Source of the DNA: Pelagomonas calceolata
Taxonomy: Eukaryota > Sar > Pelagophyceae > Pelagomonadales > Pelagomonadaceae
Reading direction: 5' to 3'
NCBI GenBank assembly: GCA_918797485.1
Contig: CAKKNE010000001.1
Coordinates: forward strand, 3,286,001-3,350,000
Length of the DNA stretch: 64,000 nucleotides
The stretch's first letter is position 1, and the number at the start of each line of letters is the position of its first letter. The notes below the pieces were generated by a model, which had not been told where the DNA came from, ran no database searches, and worked only from the letters and a program-made list of their open reading frames with translations. Positions 16,908-26,391 of the stretch are shown here, piece by piece. The position numbers and the translations under genes were made by a program.

Positions 16908-19459
16908 ATGGTCTGGATCCCCGGCCTCACCAGCAACGCGGTCCTCCCGCCGCGGATCCAACACCTACTGAACCTCGGCGGCACGTTACTGGTGTGCACG
17001 CTCGGCATGGTGGCGAGGTTCGTGGGCCTGGGCCCCACGTGGCCCGACCAGTCGGTGGTAAAATTAGAAAAATACGAGCGGCACCGGGGCAAGCGCATTT
17101 TGCACGTCCTGCTCATCGTCAAAGCAAGAATAATCGTGCTCGGTCTACTGTACGTAGTAGTACCACGGTGGCTCCCCGACTACCTTTTGAGAAAGGTGTG
17201 GTGGTGGGCCGGGTTCTGGCTTACAGCGACGACGTGGGGTCTGCAAGTCGGCGCCCTCGTCTCAGTGATAGCTTATTACGGCTGGAGGCACCGCTGCAGG
17301 ATCATCGGCTCATATATAGCGCCCTACTTCGTCGGATTGGAGCTGGGAATGACGGCCATCGACCTTGACATAGAATGGGACCCCTTGTTTCGACAGTCGT
17401 GTATCGCTCTTTACAGAAACGAGTGCGAGAGTCGGTCCGCGGCGTTGCGGGAGATCCGACGGCGACTGAAGCGCTGCAACAACCTGCCCGTGTCTCGCAT
17501 ATACATTTCCATCGAGCGATTAGTTGTGTTCACGCCCAACAAGGAGCGGCCTCGGGAGGAGCGCTTCCTACTAGCGAGGAGGGTCCACGCCACGCTCATC
17601 AACGAGTGGCATGCTGCCGCGTGGAGATCAAATTTCCGGATTGCGCCCGCTCGATGGCGTAGAGTGTTCTCACGGGTCGGCCTCCGCGCAGGTACCCGGA
17701 GAAGGCGAGGAGGAAGTCCCACCTCCAGCAGGCGCGCGACAAGGTGGCTGGCGGCGCGCGCAAGGTCAAGGAGAGCATCCACAAGGTCGCCTACTCCCGT
17801 CACGAGACTAAGGAAAGACCGCACATACATAGGATCGGTTCGACGCGATTGACCCTTGCTTCGAAGAAGGAGGCTCGAAAAGCTGAGAAGGAGGTACGAG
17901 ACAACGCCGCGGAGCCCCCTCCTGCGGAGAAAGGTGATCGATGGATGACCATCAAGGTCGCTCTACACGATGTTGTGATAAATCTAGTAGGATACGACTT
18001 CCACTTCAGTCACACGAACCTGATGAAGCTGATCGAAGCGTTAGTTGGTGATGAAGAGTACCCCGAGGATTATGATGAGGAGGAGGAGGGTTTTATAGTG
18101 TTCGAGAAGGCTAAGGTAGAAGATCTAAAAGTGAACCTGTACGGCGTGAGCCACCGCCATACACTCTACGATGGTTTGGTGGAAAAGATGAGCCACCACG
18201 CTGAAGAACAACCTAAGAACATTGAGCTACCCGATACTTACGAGTTTGAGTACGAGTATCGACCAGTAGTACCTTTGACACTAAAGGACGTGACCGTGGC
18301 GTCGCAGGTGTTCCAGTCGAAGCGTAGATTGGCCTTGTTCCTGCACCGAGTGGTTTTCAAGGCCCTGTCGTCGACGGCGCTCGATGGGCTGGATCTGGCG
18401 GTAGGTGGCGCTTCTACAGCTGTCGAAAAAGTGCTCAAAACAACTCTAGGAGGTGTAGATAGGCAAGCGTCGAAGTTAGGCGGTCCCTTCAAGGACGTCG
18501 TGCAAGGGAGCACGGGTGCCGCTTTGAATACGTCGGTAGGCGCCTTGGAAGCCACAAAATCAGTTGTAGATGGTGTCACGCATGGTGCTAAAACAATAAC
18601 CTCGGGCGTCGTCAACGGCGTGACGCGGGGGAAGGCCTCGGACGTCGCCAAAGGTTTGGGCGACGGCACGGGCGACGTCATCGATGGAGTTGACGAGGGG
18701 ACGCGGACGGCTATCAGTGGTGTCGCGGATGGGACCGGGGCGGTCGTCCACGGCGTCGGCGCGGCGTTGCGGTACGTGCCAATTGTGGGCAAGTCTGTCG
18801 GTGGGATCGTCGACGCGACCGGCCATGTGGTCACGGGAACCCTGGGCGTCGCGGGCGGTGTGGTCGGTGGGGTTTTGGGTGGCGTCGGGGCCGCGGGGCG
18901 CGGCTTGGCGAGAGGTGATGCTAAAGGTGCCGCGAAAGGAGCATTCAAAGAGGTCAAGGGGGGCCTGGGTGCCGCGGGTGATGCTGTGAAACAGGCTGGT
19001 AAAGACGCGTCGTCGTCGTTGGGCCGGGGCCTGCGCGACACGATGCATGATGGTGTCAAAGCCGCAAAAATTTTGTCGTCTACGGAGGGCCAGAGGCGAG
19101 CTTTGGGCATCGCGGCGCCGCGCGAAGCGCAGCCCGTCGGCGACCTCGACGACACCGCGGGCGGCGACGAGCCGCTGCCCGCCGCGATCACGCCCGAGGC
19201 CGGGCCCGGCACCGTAGCGAAAGGCGCGGGGCCTTCGTCGCAAAAAAAGAGCGGCGCGCGGTCCATTCGCAAAGCGGTCGCGAAAGCAACCGGCATGCAT
19301 GGAACCTTCTCAGGGAAACCAAAGGCGGACCCCGTGCCGCGGCGGCTCTTTCCGGAGGTCGACGACGACTCGGACGACGGGCCGCCGCTGCGCGTGCCGC
19401 CCGAGGTGGCCGCCGCGCCGGCTCCTGCTCCGCCCGTCGAGGAGATCGACGACTGGTAG
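16908..19459 (+). CDS. Large membrane protein with a Gly/Val amphipathic repeat region
   Basis: 821 residues after splicing (16908..17605, 17692..19459). The N-terminus has two to three membrane segments (~20-45, ~65-85, ~100-130), then GLELGMTAIDLDIEWDP and IYISIERLVVFTPN, beta-rich strands similar in feel to lipid-transfer proteins. Residues ~380-640 are a Gly/Val/Asp/Thr-rich stretch with recurring VxxGVxxG units (VVDGVTHGAKTITSGVVNGV, DVIDGVDEGTRTAISGVADG), reminiscent of amphipathic repeats that bind lipid surfaces. The tail is disordered and acidic (EEIDDW). No family recognised; a membrane-contact or lipid role is only a guess. Confidence 0.7.
17606..17691 (+). mobile_element. Introner intron (86 nt)
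   Basis: GA|GTGGCATG to CTCCGCGCAG|GTACCCGG, phase 2; splicing yields ATLINE-YPEKARRKSH. Left terminal sequence GCGTGGAGATCAAATTTCC and core CGCTCGATGGCGTAG match the family. Confidence 0.85.
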
Positions 19460-19527
19460 CGGCCCGTGGCGATTAAATTAACAGTATTCACTCTCATGAT
19501 GATCACAGTAGCACTATTTACAATCCC

Positions 19528-20721
19528 CTAGCCGCCCTCCGCTTCGAAGCCCCGCACGCCGCACGCCGACGAGGCGCGGGGCCGCCGACTGTCGTCGTCC
19601 TCGCGGATGAAGGAGGCCGCGCGAGGCCGCGCGTCCCTGACAACTACCGAGGTCACGACCCGCACGGGCGGCGCCGCGACGCCCGGAAAGAACCACACGT
19701 GCGTCGCTTCCGACGGGTCCCACCGGAACGGCCGGCCCTCGAAGGCCGCGGCCGCGGCCACGAGCGAGGGCTTCGACCGCCGCCGCCGCAGGCGCCCGCC
19801 AGTTGACGACGGCGCTTGCACCGCGGTCGCCTCGTAGAGCCCCGCCAGGCCCTTGCCCGGCCGGGCCCGGGCCTCGAGACCATCGAACGCCCTTCGGACG
19901 CGGTCGACCGTGCCCCGCTTCTGGAACTGCGTCGACCGCGCAAGCCAGCCATCGGTTGAATCCTCCCGCAACACGGTAGCGCTGAGCGGACACTTGTCGG
20001 AGGCGCAGCCCAGCCAGAACAGCAGCGCCGCGTCCGTCGACGGCACGAGCACGCCCTCCACGCGCCGCGCCGCAGCTAAACTCGCGAGCGCCGCCCAGGC
20101 GCGCGACCCGTGGCCTCTACCACGCTGAGTAGACGGCGCACACAACCATAGCACCTCCCATACCACTTTCCGCGGCGCCGCCTTGCCTTGAAACACGCGC
20201 CGCTCCGCGACGACGCCCGCCGCATGTACGACGCCGCCCGCGCGCCACGCCACGACGAACGTGCGGTCGTTCTCCTGGTTCGCGCAGGCGTCGCCGTTCA
20301 GGACGCCGTCTAATTCATCACCGTAGTGCTCGCCGAAGGCGCCCTTGAGGATCGCGCCGGCCTGATCGGCGACGGCGTTTGAGGAGGCGGCGTGGAGGAC
20401 CTCGAGGCGCGGTCGCGGGGGCGGCGGCGGCGCGTGCGGCGCCGCGTCGCCGTCGCTCGCCGTCTCGTCGCCCGAGTCCGTGACCAGGCGGCACAGCGGC
20501 GGCGGCGGTGGCGGCGTGGCGGTCTCCGTCGCCGCCGCGAGGAGGGCCAGGCACATGCGCCACTCGTTTGTGTCTCGCAAGTGGAGCGTTGAGGCTAGAT
20601 GCTCCTGCGCCTCCTTCAGGGCGTTGGCGAGCTCGGGCGCGGGCACTTGCTCTCCTTTGGCGACCTTCTTTGCCACTGACTCGCAGTAGGCGCTCAGCAA
20701 AAGCCGCTTTCTAGGCGGCAT
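19528..20721 (-). CDS. GNAT-type N-acetyltransferase-like protein
   Basis: 397 residues. An N-terminal helical part and a Pro-rich linker (TPPPPPPL, APPPPPRPRLE) precede a GNAT-like core: VFQGKAAPRKVVWEVLWLCAPSTQ-RGRGHGSRAWAALASLAAARRVEGVLVPS. RGRGHG fits the Q/RxxGxG/A acetyl-CoA loop, with the preceding strand and following helix in place. The acceptor substrate is unknown. The C-terminal half (GLEARARPGKGLAGLYEA, WFFPGVAAPPVRV) does not match a family I can name. Confidence 0.6.
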   Translation of the reverse strand: MPPRKRLLLSAYCESVAKKVAKGEQVPAPELANALKEAQEHLASTLHLRDTNEWRMCLALLAAATETATPPPPPPLCRLVTDSGDETASDGDAAPHAPPPPPRPRLEVLHAASSNAVADQAGAILKGAFGEHYGDELDGVLNGDACANQENDRTFVVAWRAGGVVHAAGVVAERRVFQGKAAPRKVVWEVLWLCAPSTQRGRGHGSRAWAALASLAAARRVEGVLVPSTDAALLFWLGCASDKCPLSATVLREDSTDGWLARSTQFQKRGTVDRVRRAFDGLEARARPGKGLAGLYEATAVQAPSSTGGRLRRRRSKPSLVAAAAAFEGRPFRWDPSEATHVWFFPGVAAPPVRVVTSVVVRDARPRAASFIREDDDSRRPRASSACGVRGFEAEGG

Positions 20722-21105
20722 GATATTTTTGCTTTTTGCTCAGATAGCGGTGGTTTCACACGTGGCGTCACGGCCGCAGCAATACGGGACGTGGTGAAGA
20801 TGACGCGCTGCAAGTGATACACCCAGCGAATGCCTTTGCGATGCGGACGCTGCACCGCAGGCGACTTGACATCATCGCTTGCTCAAAAACGATCGTTGCA
20901 TGGCAAAACCGTCGCCCGAGGCATATACTCGCCGGCCAGCTGAAGGCTGAGGTGAGGAATATGAATGCTCCAAGGAAGGAGTACGGAGACCCAGGGAATG
21001 CACCGCCGACAGTCGCGCAGCGCGCGGTCCGCGGTCGAGATTTATAAATTGCCTTGCTTGAGCTAGGCCGCCTAGCCACCCGGCCGCAGGTAAATTAAAA
21101 CATTC
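20722..21105. other. Intergenic region
   Basis: About 380 nt between a gene start and the Lon gene end, less GC-rich than its neighbours. Short frames are present on both strands without recognisable content. Nothing else seen. Confidence 0.4.
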
Positions 21106-24100
21106 TTAGTCCGCGAACGCCAGCCCCACGACGTCCTCGAAGGTCGCCGCGAAGTGCGCCTCCAGGTCTTTTTTCAGGTGCTCGGGCAGCTCGTCGAAGT
21201 CGCGCCGGTTCTCGTCGGGCAGGCACACGTGCGCCACGCCCGCGCGTCTCGCCGCGATGACCTTCTCCTTGATGCCGCCGACCGGTAGCACCTTACCCGT
21301 CAAGGATAATTCACCGGTCATCGCTAAATCTTGGCGCACGGGTTTGTCGGTCGCCAGCGACAGCAGCGCCGTCGCCACAGTAACTCCAGCCGAAGGACCG
21401 TCTTTAGGGGTTGCGCCGTCGGGCACATGAATATGCAACTCATCCCCGTCCAACTCTCCATCTAAACGTGATCTCACATGATTCAGCGCGACGCGCGTGC
21501 TTTCCTCCATGACTGACCCTAACTGCCCCGTCGTCGACAGCTTCGGCGCGCCCTTGTCGCCTCCACTCAACTTCGTAGCTTCCACATACAACGCCGCGCC
21601 GCCCATGGACGTCCAGGCGAGGCCCATGACGACCCCGACCGGGGCAGCATCGTCGTACAACCGGTCCTTGGAAAACCGGGGCTTGCCCACGAAGTCCTCC
21701 AAGGTGTCCACCGTCACGGCATATCCAGAACCCTTCTCCGACTCCGGTCTCGTAGCAGCAGCTGATGGGTCATTGTCGCGCACGACCCGTAAAGCAACTT
21801 TTCTCCCAATCTTCTCCACGAGCTTCTGGAGCGTTCGAACACCGGCCTCCCGCGCGTGGCCCCGGATCAACGCTACGAGAGCATCATCATCAAAAGAAAC
21901 ACCATCGGTAGACTGGAGACCGGCCTCCTCGAGCGCCTTGGGCACCAGATGTTGACGCGCGATGGCGACCTTGTCCTCCAGGTCGTAGCCCGCCAACCTA
22001 ACGACCTCCATGCGATCCAGCAACGGCCCGGGGATGAGTGACGCGTCGTTTGCCGTACAGACAAATAGACACCTCGATAAGTCTACCGGTACATCTAAAT
22101 AGTGGTCCAGGAAGTTCGCATTTTGCGAGGGGTCCAGCAGCTCAAGTAACGCCGACGCGGGGTCGCCCGAATTGCCGCCGCGCCCCAATTTATCCACTTC
22201 ATCAATTAACACCACGGGATTGAATTTTTTTGTCGCTTTCAGGCATTGAATCGGTTTCCCCGGCATGGCTCCGACATAAGTTCGGCGGTGGCCCTTGATC
22301 TCCGCCACGTCCCCGAGACCACCGACGCTAAAGCGGTAGAACTCCCTCCCGAGCGCCTGGGCGATGCTACTCCCAATGCTGGTCTTGCCCGTTCCTGGGG
22401 GCCCTACTAAACACAAGATCTTGCCTCGCACGCCGCCTACTAAACTCCCTACGGCTACGAGCTCCAGGATGCGCTCCTTGACCTGTGTGGGTACCCACGC
22501 GTCTCTCTACGCCATCGACGCGACTCGCGACTCGCATCCACGAGAGCTCATACGCCATCGACGCGGCGACGGCGTGATGACACTGCAATCGCACGTCGTC
22601 CATGCCGTAGTGCACGTCGTCTAAAGCCTCCTTCGCGGCCGCCACGTCAAAAACCTCACCCGACACGCTTCCCCAGGGCAGGCCCGTGAGCCAGTCCAAG
22701 TAATTGCGCGTCACATTAAACTCAGCGGAATTCTTCTCGAGCGCCTCCAATTTCGAAAGTTCCTCCTCGATGGCCGCCCTTGCTACTGCTGGTATCACAC
22801 CATCTTTCCACTTCTCCTCCGCCGACTCCTCCTCGACATCCTCGACACCTTCGATCGACGCGATGCGGTTCCTGAATTTCTTGACCAGCGCATCCTTGTC
22901 GTCCGTCTCGACGCCCAGCTCCTTCTTGATGGTTTTTAACTGTTCATTCAGTAAAAACGTGCGCTGCTGGGACGATAATTTTGTCTCGACCTGTTGCGAG
23001 ATCTCCTGTTGGAGTTTACTTAGTTCGCGTTCTTGGGAAACGAGATCCAGAGCCAACCTCAATCGCTTGACGACGTCGCGCTCCTCCAGAGCAATCTGGA
23101 GATCCGGACCTTTGGCAGTAGCCAAGGACGCCGCGAAGTCGGCCTGCGCGGGGCATCGTATTCACTGGAAGCGGTCCAATGTGGCATCGCGTCGACGGCG
23201 TCCTGATGACCACGTAGACTCTCGTGGGATCACGACGACGGCGTCGCGGCGGCGCTGTCTCGTGAAGACGCCATCGACGCGACCGCTGTCTCTCTGACAC
23301 GCCGCGACGGCCCCGACGCGGTCCGAAACAGCTCAAATTCGAACAAGAAACCACACCCGGCATCGTGCGATGGCCACGAGTTGATGGCGTGACTCTACGC
23401 GACGGGACGCCGCGAGCGCACCAGCTTGAACGGGTCCGCGATGTCGACCCTCTGCGTAAAGTACTGCATGTGTTCCCGGTATAATGGATTGAGCTGCACT
23501 AATTCCCGGATGGCCGCCACGATCTCATTCGACAGAGCTCGCACGAGGTCGCCCCTCGACGCGTCCTTCTTTCTCCTTCCCGTTTTGGTAGGTGGGATCG
23601 TGCCATCGTCCTCGTCGATCCACGCTTCTCTCGGCCAGTGTTCTACTCCTAACCTAGGTGGTGGGCCGGCATCTACTACGGTCGAGGCGTCGACTCTTCG
23701 ATGGACTAACAACAAAGCTTGAGATTGGCCGTCGGAGCCCTCGGCGACGTTGTGCACCTGGGCGAAGGCGCCCGTGCCGTGGACTGTATCCAAACATTCG
23801 TCCAAATCAGAAGGCGTAAATAATTCGGCGGCCTCGTGTTCCTCCGCGGGTTCTTTTCGTAGGAATAGGGCGACGTAAGGTCTACCCGCGTCGCGTTCAG
23901 CTTGCAAGGCTGCGGCCGCAGTAGGACCCAGAGACAAGGAGTGGACCATGCCCGGGAACAACGGTCGCCGCGCCAACGCCAACGCTAATACTCGATCCGG
24001 CGTCGGCGCGCCGTCGCCGACGCCGACGCTCGCGGGCGCGTCGCTGTCGTCGTCGTCGATGGTCACGGCGACGGGGCCGCCGTCGTCGTCGTCGCCGTCG

Positions 24101-24231
24101 TTCTTGGAGCTGAGGCATCTCCATGCGTTGCGGCGCAGTTGTGTGGGCCGCGGGCGCCAGCGCCGCGCGGCGACTGGCGTCCGGCGCTGCACCCTTGCCG
24201 CGTGGCGCGCGAGTGCGGCGGCGGCTCGCAT
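21106..24231 (-). CDS. LONP1: Lon protease, mitochondrial
   Basis: ATP-dependent serine protease of the mitochondrial matrix. Coding parts 24231..23422, 23143..22595 and 22482..21106 (911 residues). The start [24 protein letters not shown] is a mitochondrial presequence. A LON substrate-binding domain ([17 protein letters not shown]..., residues ~80-300) is followed by helical bundle [20 protein letters not shown]. The AAA module has Walker [10 protein letters not shown] and Walker [12 protein letters not shown]. The protease domain has the catalytic Ser in [10 protein letters not shown] and Lys in [15 protein letters not shown]. Both introns restore expected sequence: [17 protein letters not shown] and YGMDD-VKERILE. 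Confidence 0.96.
22483..22594 (-). mobile_element. Introner intron 2 in Lon (112 nt)
   Basis: GAC|GTGCGATT to CCCACACAG|GTCAAGGA, phase 0. It contains two cores, CGCGTCGATGGCGTATGAG and CGCGTCGATGGCGTAGAG. Splicing gives YGMDDVKERILE, the exact conserved Lon sequence. Confidence 0.9.
23144..23421 (-). mobile_element. Introner intron 1 in Lon (278 nt)
   Basis: CTG|GTGCGCTC to CCCGCGCAG|GCCGACTT, phase 0. The longest intron in the window, with GTCGCGTCGATGGCGTCTTC and, further on, inverted cores (GACGCCGTCGACGCGATG). It may be a composite of two insertions. Confidence 0.85.
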
Positions 24232-24693
24232 CGATGCTCGCTGGTTTTCTACTGGTGGGAAACGTATGTAAGTTGTCTTTGCTGGTCGCGCTGCGTGTCT
24301 ATTACCGTCTGTGCCGCAGCACTGCTCCTGAGCAAGTTGAGACTCAGTCTGTACCCGCACGAAAGATCGTGAAGTCCCGCAGCCGGTTTACGCCTGATAT
24401 CATGCCGTAGTCTACTTCTAAGGTTCCTGGACGCGGTCTATGCTTCATTTGTTCTGGGCGTTCAAGGACTGAGTGCTGCCAGCTGGGCGCATTGGCCGCT
24501 GCTCGAACGCCCGCATTCGTGGGCTCAGCCGCTTCAAAGCTCTCTCATAGTAGAGCATAGATCGAAACAAGCGCGAAACTGCAGCAACGAGGCTTCAAAT
24601 AGCCTCTCAGACTCCACCACTCCGCACCACGCCAGCCGCAGCGTCGCGCCAGGCAACACGACGCGTGCCGCGATTCTACTCCTCGCACGAGCG
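24232..24693. other. Divergent intergenic region Lon / basic conserved protein
   Basis: About 460 nt between two divergent starts. No gene, palindromic element or introner recognised. Confidence 0.4.
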
Positions 24694-25563
24694 ATGGCGT
24701 CGCGCGCCCTGAAGCTCGCCGCGCGCAAAGCAGCGACGCCGAAGACGCCGGCTTGGTTCGTCGGCACGGACCCGCTCGGCGACGGCCTCGTCGAGGACCC
24801 GCCGACGCGCTCAAAAACGGGCGAGTTCATCTTTAATGATGCCCCCGATTTTAAGCCCAACCTGTCTCCAGCTGAAGTGCTGCAGGCCGGTAGTTTCGGA
24901 GGTGGCTATTTTCGCGACATTACGTCCTCCGTAACGAAGACAACCTATAAAGACGCCTGGAAGGAGTTACCTGCAGATTGGTTGGAAGGTTTGGATATCA
25001 AGACGCAAGTAGCGTCGCAGACGTATCGAACGTCGATCAATCGTTATGGCGTGAACTGCGGCGTGAAGACCGATAAATCCGATAGTTTCGGCCTCAAGGC
25101 CTGGGAAGCAAGTGGCTGGATGGCCGCCCAGGACCCGTACGGGTGGTTCCAGTGGTACTGCCGTTTTTTTCAGGGAAGACGCTCTGATGATGACGAGCGC
25201 CAACTCAGCCGGTGGATGAAGTGCTGCGGTCCTAAAGGTAGGTGGAAGTCGAACTTGATCGGGAAGTGTTTGAGAGATGGCAAGTCGTATGACGACGCTT
25301 CTGTGTCTCCAGTCGTCCGGCAAACTTTACAGCACTGGGGCTACCGTCTGACGCGGGCGCATTTTGATGCTGGAAGCGCTAGGGTCAAGGCGAAGGGCGC
25401 CGCTTATTTGCCGCGGTCCCAATTACAACACGTGCTGGACAAGAAGCCCGCGGCGGCGGCGCCGGCGCCCAAGAAGCCGCGGGCGCCGCCGCGGAAGCGC
25501 GGCGACGACTCCGACGCCGACGAAGCGCCCAAGAAGCCGGCGGCGCGGAAGAAGCGCCGCTGA
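24694..25563 (+). CDS. Conserved basic protein, unknown function
   Basis: 289 residues. The central region (SFGLKAWEASGWMAAQDPYGWFQWYCRFF...SDDDERQLSRWMKCCGPKGRW) with its dense Trp/Tyr pattern, and SPVVRQTLQHWGY, looks like a conserved domain that I have seen as an uncharacterised family in fungi and algae; I cannot give it a function. The tail is Lys/Arg/Pro-rich (KKPRAPPRKRG, KKPAARKKRR), suggesting a nuclear or nucleic-acid role. A GTAAGG donor-like sequence follows 21 nt after the stop. Confidence 0.7.
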   Translation: MASRALKLAARKAATPKTPAWFVGTDPLGDGLVEDPPTRSKTGEFIFNDAPDFKPNLSPAEVLQAGSFGGGYFRDITSSVTKTTYKDAWKELPADWLEGLDIKTQVASQTYRTSINRYGVNCGVKTDKSDSFGLKAWEASGWMAAQDPYGWFQWYCRFFQGRRSDDDERQLSRWMKCCGPKGRWKSNLIGKCLRDGKSYDDASVSPVVRQTLQHWGYRLTRAHFDAGSARVKAKGAAYLPRSQLQHVLDKKPAAAAPAPKKPRAPPRKRGDDSDADEAPKKPAARKKRR

Positions 25564-25603
25564 GTCCTGTCTCCCCTCCCCAGGTAAGGCTTGTTGTTCA
25601 ATC

Positions 25604-25830
25604 TTACGCACTGCTCGACGGCGTTTCGCGGGCGCGGAGCTTGGCTCGCGCATCTACCATGAATTGCTCAATCGACCCTGTTTTCGGGTGGGCACCCCCC
25701 AGCACGCGCCGCGCAATCGGTTCAATCTCTTCGAGCGTCGTCACGGCTTCGCGGAGATCGTCGAGCGTGACGTCGGGGTTCGTGTAGAGCGCCGCTGCAT
25801 ACTGATACCGACGGGGAAGGCGCTCATCGA
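25604..25830 (-). pseudogene. C-terminal fragment of a MYND/TPR-family gene
   Basis: The minus strand encodes RRYQYAAALYTNPDVTLDDLREAVTTLEEIEPIARRVLGGAHPKTGSIEQF, closely related to the last ~75 residues of the MYND/RINGv/TPR protein at 30131-31264 (LDDLRESVTTLEEIEPIARRVLGGAHPTALSIEA). No zinc-finger or upstream TPR part is present. It is therefore a duplicated tail, overlapping antisense to the sulfotransferase-like reading frame. Confidence 0.7.
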
Positions 25831-26287
25831 CCAACTGACGTACCTGGCTGTGTGGAAATCGGACACCATCGCGTCGATGGCGTGGAATCGCCACGCCATC
25901 GCGCAGACGCGGCTACGGAAGCACGTCGCGTCGATGGCGTGGGGCGCCCGAGATTTGATTTCCCACAGGTACCTGGAGAACGAGTTCGCGAAGATGGACC
26001 GCATGCGGGACGACGCCCTGGCGCGCGGCATCCGAACTTTGAAAGTCACGTACGAGGATCTCGTCGAGGACAAGGGCGCGGGCCTGGAACGCGTCGCGAA
26101 ATTTGTTTCGGCCGGCACGGGCTGCGACGCGGCGGGCTTCACGTACACGGGCGAGGAGGCGTCCTGGCACGTCGTCCACCCGCACCCCATGTCGTCCTAC
26201 GTCGCGGACTGGAAGGATGTTGTATCAACATTGCGCGGGACGCGCTTCGAGAAATTCCTGGCCATGGACGGGTCGTCGGCGGGCTAG
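25800..26287 (+). pseudogene. Sulfotransferase C-terminal fragment
   Basis: After removing an introner (25840-25968), the frame reads KALIDQLT-YLENEFAKMDRMRDDALARGIRTLKVTYEDLVEDKGAGLERVAKFV...WHVVHPHPMSSYVADWKDVVSTLRGTRFEKFLAMDG. YEDLV and the following helix resemble the C-terminal part of Golgi-type sulfotransferases. The N-terminal PAPS-binding region (PKSGTT type) is absent: upstream sequence is antisense to a TPR-gene tail. Hence a truncated remnant or an exon of a gene whose 5' part is elsewhere. The 25800 boundary is approximate. Confidence 0.5.
25840..25968 (+). mobile_element. Introner with perfect 8-bp target duplication (129 nt intron)
   Basis: Left: GTACCTGG then CTGTGTGGAAATC. 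Right: GATTTCCCACAG then GTACCTGG. The terminal repeats are inverted copies with one mismatch, and the 8-bp duplication GTACCTGG is perfect. The interior has two copies of CGCGTCGATGGCGTGG. The donor GT is the start of the upstream duplication; the acceptor AG is the last dinucleotide of the element. A young copy. Confidence 0.93.
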
Positions 26288-26337
26288 CGGACCTGGTACC
26301 TGCCCCCCGAAAACGCGGCCCGGTGTCTCCCTCCCCC

Positions 26338-26357
26338 ACACTCGTCCTAGCACCGTA
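26338..26357 (-). repeat. Dispersed 3'-flank repeat, copy
   Basis: CACTCGTCCTAGCACCGTA, preceded by GCGGCCCGGTGTCTCCCTCC: same order of motifs as the copies near 38.3 and 49.65 kb. Lies ~40 nt beyond the dolichol kinase stop, in the same orientation relative to the gene as the other copies. Confidence 0.65.
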
Positions 26358-26391
26358 TGGTAATCGGGAGGATAAGAAAACAACATCAAAA

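Noticed and set aside
18238-19506. 422-codon minus frame antisense to the Gly/Val-rich protein
   Set aside because: Antisense shadow of GC-rich repeats; composition is Pro/Ser/Thr and mirrors the sense codons.
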